A DNA stretch of 24,775 bases. Origin: Peptoniphilus_E sp964345555. GTDB lineage: Bacteria > Bacillota > Clostridia > Tissierellales > Peptoniphilaceae. A program made the translations under genes and the position numbers. Location: positions 1 to 24,775 of the forward strand of contig CAYFRD010000028.1 in the NCBI GenBank assembly GCA_964345555.1. The letters are read 5' to 3'. Below the pieces are notes generated by a model. It did no database searches. It was not told the origin of the DNA and was given only the letters and a program-made list of their open reading frames with translations. Positions within the stretch are counted from its first letter, which is position 1. The number at the start of each line of letters is the position of its first letter. Shown one piece after another: positions 24,049 through 24,775 of this stretch.

Positions 24049-24706
24049 GAACTCTGATAATTCTCAATGCTTTACAATAGAAAAAAATGCAAAAAAATTG
24101 TTGTTTCAAAATAAAAAAATCATAGCATTGACAGGTAGTATTTCCACGGGCAAATCAACAGCAGCAGAAATAATAAAAGACTTTGGATTTAAAATAATAG
24201 ATTTGGATAAAATTGGGCATCAACTTTATCAAGACACAGAAGTCACCGATGAAATAAATCGTATCTACGGAATTAATTTCACAGAAAATGGAGTATTCAA
24301 CAGAAAGGCCCTCTCCAAATATGTCTTTGAAGATAAATCAAGACTTGAAATTCTCAATAAGATAATGCACGGAAAAATATTTGAAAAACTCACACAGATA
24401 ATCAAAGAATCCGAAGAAAAAATAATATTTGTAGACATACCTCTTTTAATTGAATTGATGGGAAAAAACGATCACAGCTCAATATATGACGAAATTTGGC
24501 TGGTCTATGTTCCTAAAGAAGTGCAAATAGCAAGACTTATGAAAAGAGACAGTATAGAAAGAGAGGAAGCTCTGAAGAAAATAAACTCCCAAATAGACAT
24601 AGAAAAAAAAATAAAATATGCTGACATCTTACTTAACAATGAAAAAGGTATCCCCGAACTAAAAAAACAAATTCAAAAAGAAATCCATAGACTTATCGAA
24701 AAATAA
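24035..24706 (+). CDS. coaE: Dephospho-CoA kinase
   Basis: Last enzyme of coenzyme A synthesis; phosphorylates the 3'-hydroxyl of dephospho-CoA with ATP. Walker A GSISTGKST is at about residues 34-42, followed by DLDKIGHQLY (substrate region), the FVDIPLLIE stretch and the lid-like LMKRDSIEREEALKKI. Its 223 residues include an N-terminal extension of about 25 residues before the usual start (KKIIALTGS), because the ATG at 24035 lies inside the end of polA. A GGGAAG-like site precedes that ATG, and no better internal start is seen. The polA-coaE order is common in Firmicutes and supports cotranscription. Confidence 0.95.
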   Translation: MIRNKNSDNSQCFTIEKNAKKLLFQNKKIIALTGSISTGKSTAAEIIKDFGFKIIDLDKIGHQLYQDTEVTDEINRIYGINFTENGVFNRKALSKYVFEDKSRLEILNKIMHGKIFEKLTQIIKESEEKIIFVDIPLLIELMGKNDHSSIYDEIWLVYVPKEVQIARLMKRDSIEREEALKKINSQIDIEKKIKYADILLNNEKGIPELKKQIQKEIHRLIEK

Positions 24707-24720
24707 TTTAACACCTCCAA

Positions 24721-24775
24721 TGGTAGTGTGAAATAGTTTGTGTTCCATCCATCCTCTTAAGGATTTTTGATGGAT
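24721..24775. repeat. Inverted copy of the dispersed repeat, running off the window end
   Basis: All 55 bases are the exact reverse complement of 1916-1970. The unit begins with TGGTAGTGTGAAATAG 14 bases after coaE and contains the ATCC/GGAT hairpin. It is probably the edge of a mobile or MITE-like element that continues beyond the window. Confidence 0.85.

Overview
The window is AT-rich (genes rich in AAA, GAA and ATA codons) and carries strong AGGAGG-type ribosome binding sites, a SAM-I riboswitch, three lipoproteins with Gram-positive-style signal peptides, and a DNA polymerase I with a degenerate proofreading domain. This fits a low-GC, probably anaerobic Firmicute. A Tissierellia/Clostridia-type organism (Peptoniphilus/Anaerococcus relatives) is my inference from the gene mix (polyphosphate:AMP phosphotransferase, PreP-like M16C peptidase, TAXI-TRAP transporter, molybdenum hydroxylase) and is not proven by the sequence.

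Layout. (1) 108-1568: polyphosphate:AMP phosphotransferase, followed by a gene-free stretch (1569-1988) with a duplicated terminator, a possible structured RNA and one copy of a dispersed repeat. (2) 1989-5172, minus: a large M16C metalloprotease and a small GNAT, translationally coupled. (3) 5327-6655: purine permease of the NCS2/AzgA type. (4) 6865-9969: a three-subunit molybdenum hydroxylase operon (2Fe-2S, FAD and Mo subunits) that looks decayed. The middle subunit appears to start at AUA, and the Mo subunit lacks about its last 170 residues and runs directly into a wrecked IS200-type transposase (about 9951-10267). (5) 10536-13199, minus: metNIQ methionine importer behind a complete SAM-I riboswitch with terminator and antiterminator. 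(6) 13260-15284, minus: PepSY lipoprotein and aspartate kinase. (7) 15431-19958: GntR/FCD regulator, tRNA-Lys(CTT), then a TAXI-family TRAP transporter (lipoprotein receptor plus fused permease). (8) 20024-21278, minus: a COG1237-type metallo-beta-lactamase-fold hydrolase and two tRNA-Leu genes (GAG, CAA). (9) 21391-24706: polA and coaE overlapping by 14 bases. The window ends inside a second, inverted copy of the dispersed repeat seen at 1916-1970; the 55 bases visible are identical.

How it fits together. The purine permease lies next to the molybdenum hydroxylase, which would suit purine uptake and oxidation if the enzyme acts on purines, but the enzyme is probably no longer functional. The methionine importer is under SAM control and sits near aspartate kinase, the entry step of the aspartate-family pathway that includes methionine. 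polA-coaE is a familiar Firmicute housekeeping pair.

I found no convincing new multi-gene system. The points most worth a second look are the dispersed repeat with its long flanking direct repeat, the possible structured RNA at about 1610-1800, the IS-linked decay of the hydroxylase operon including the AUA start, and the large hairpins in and around the TRAP transporter operon.
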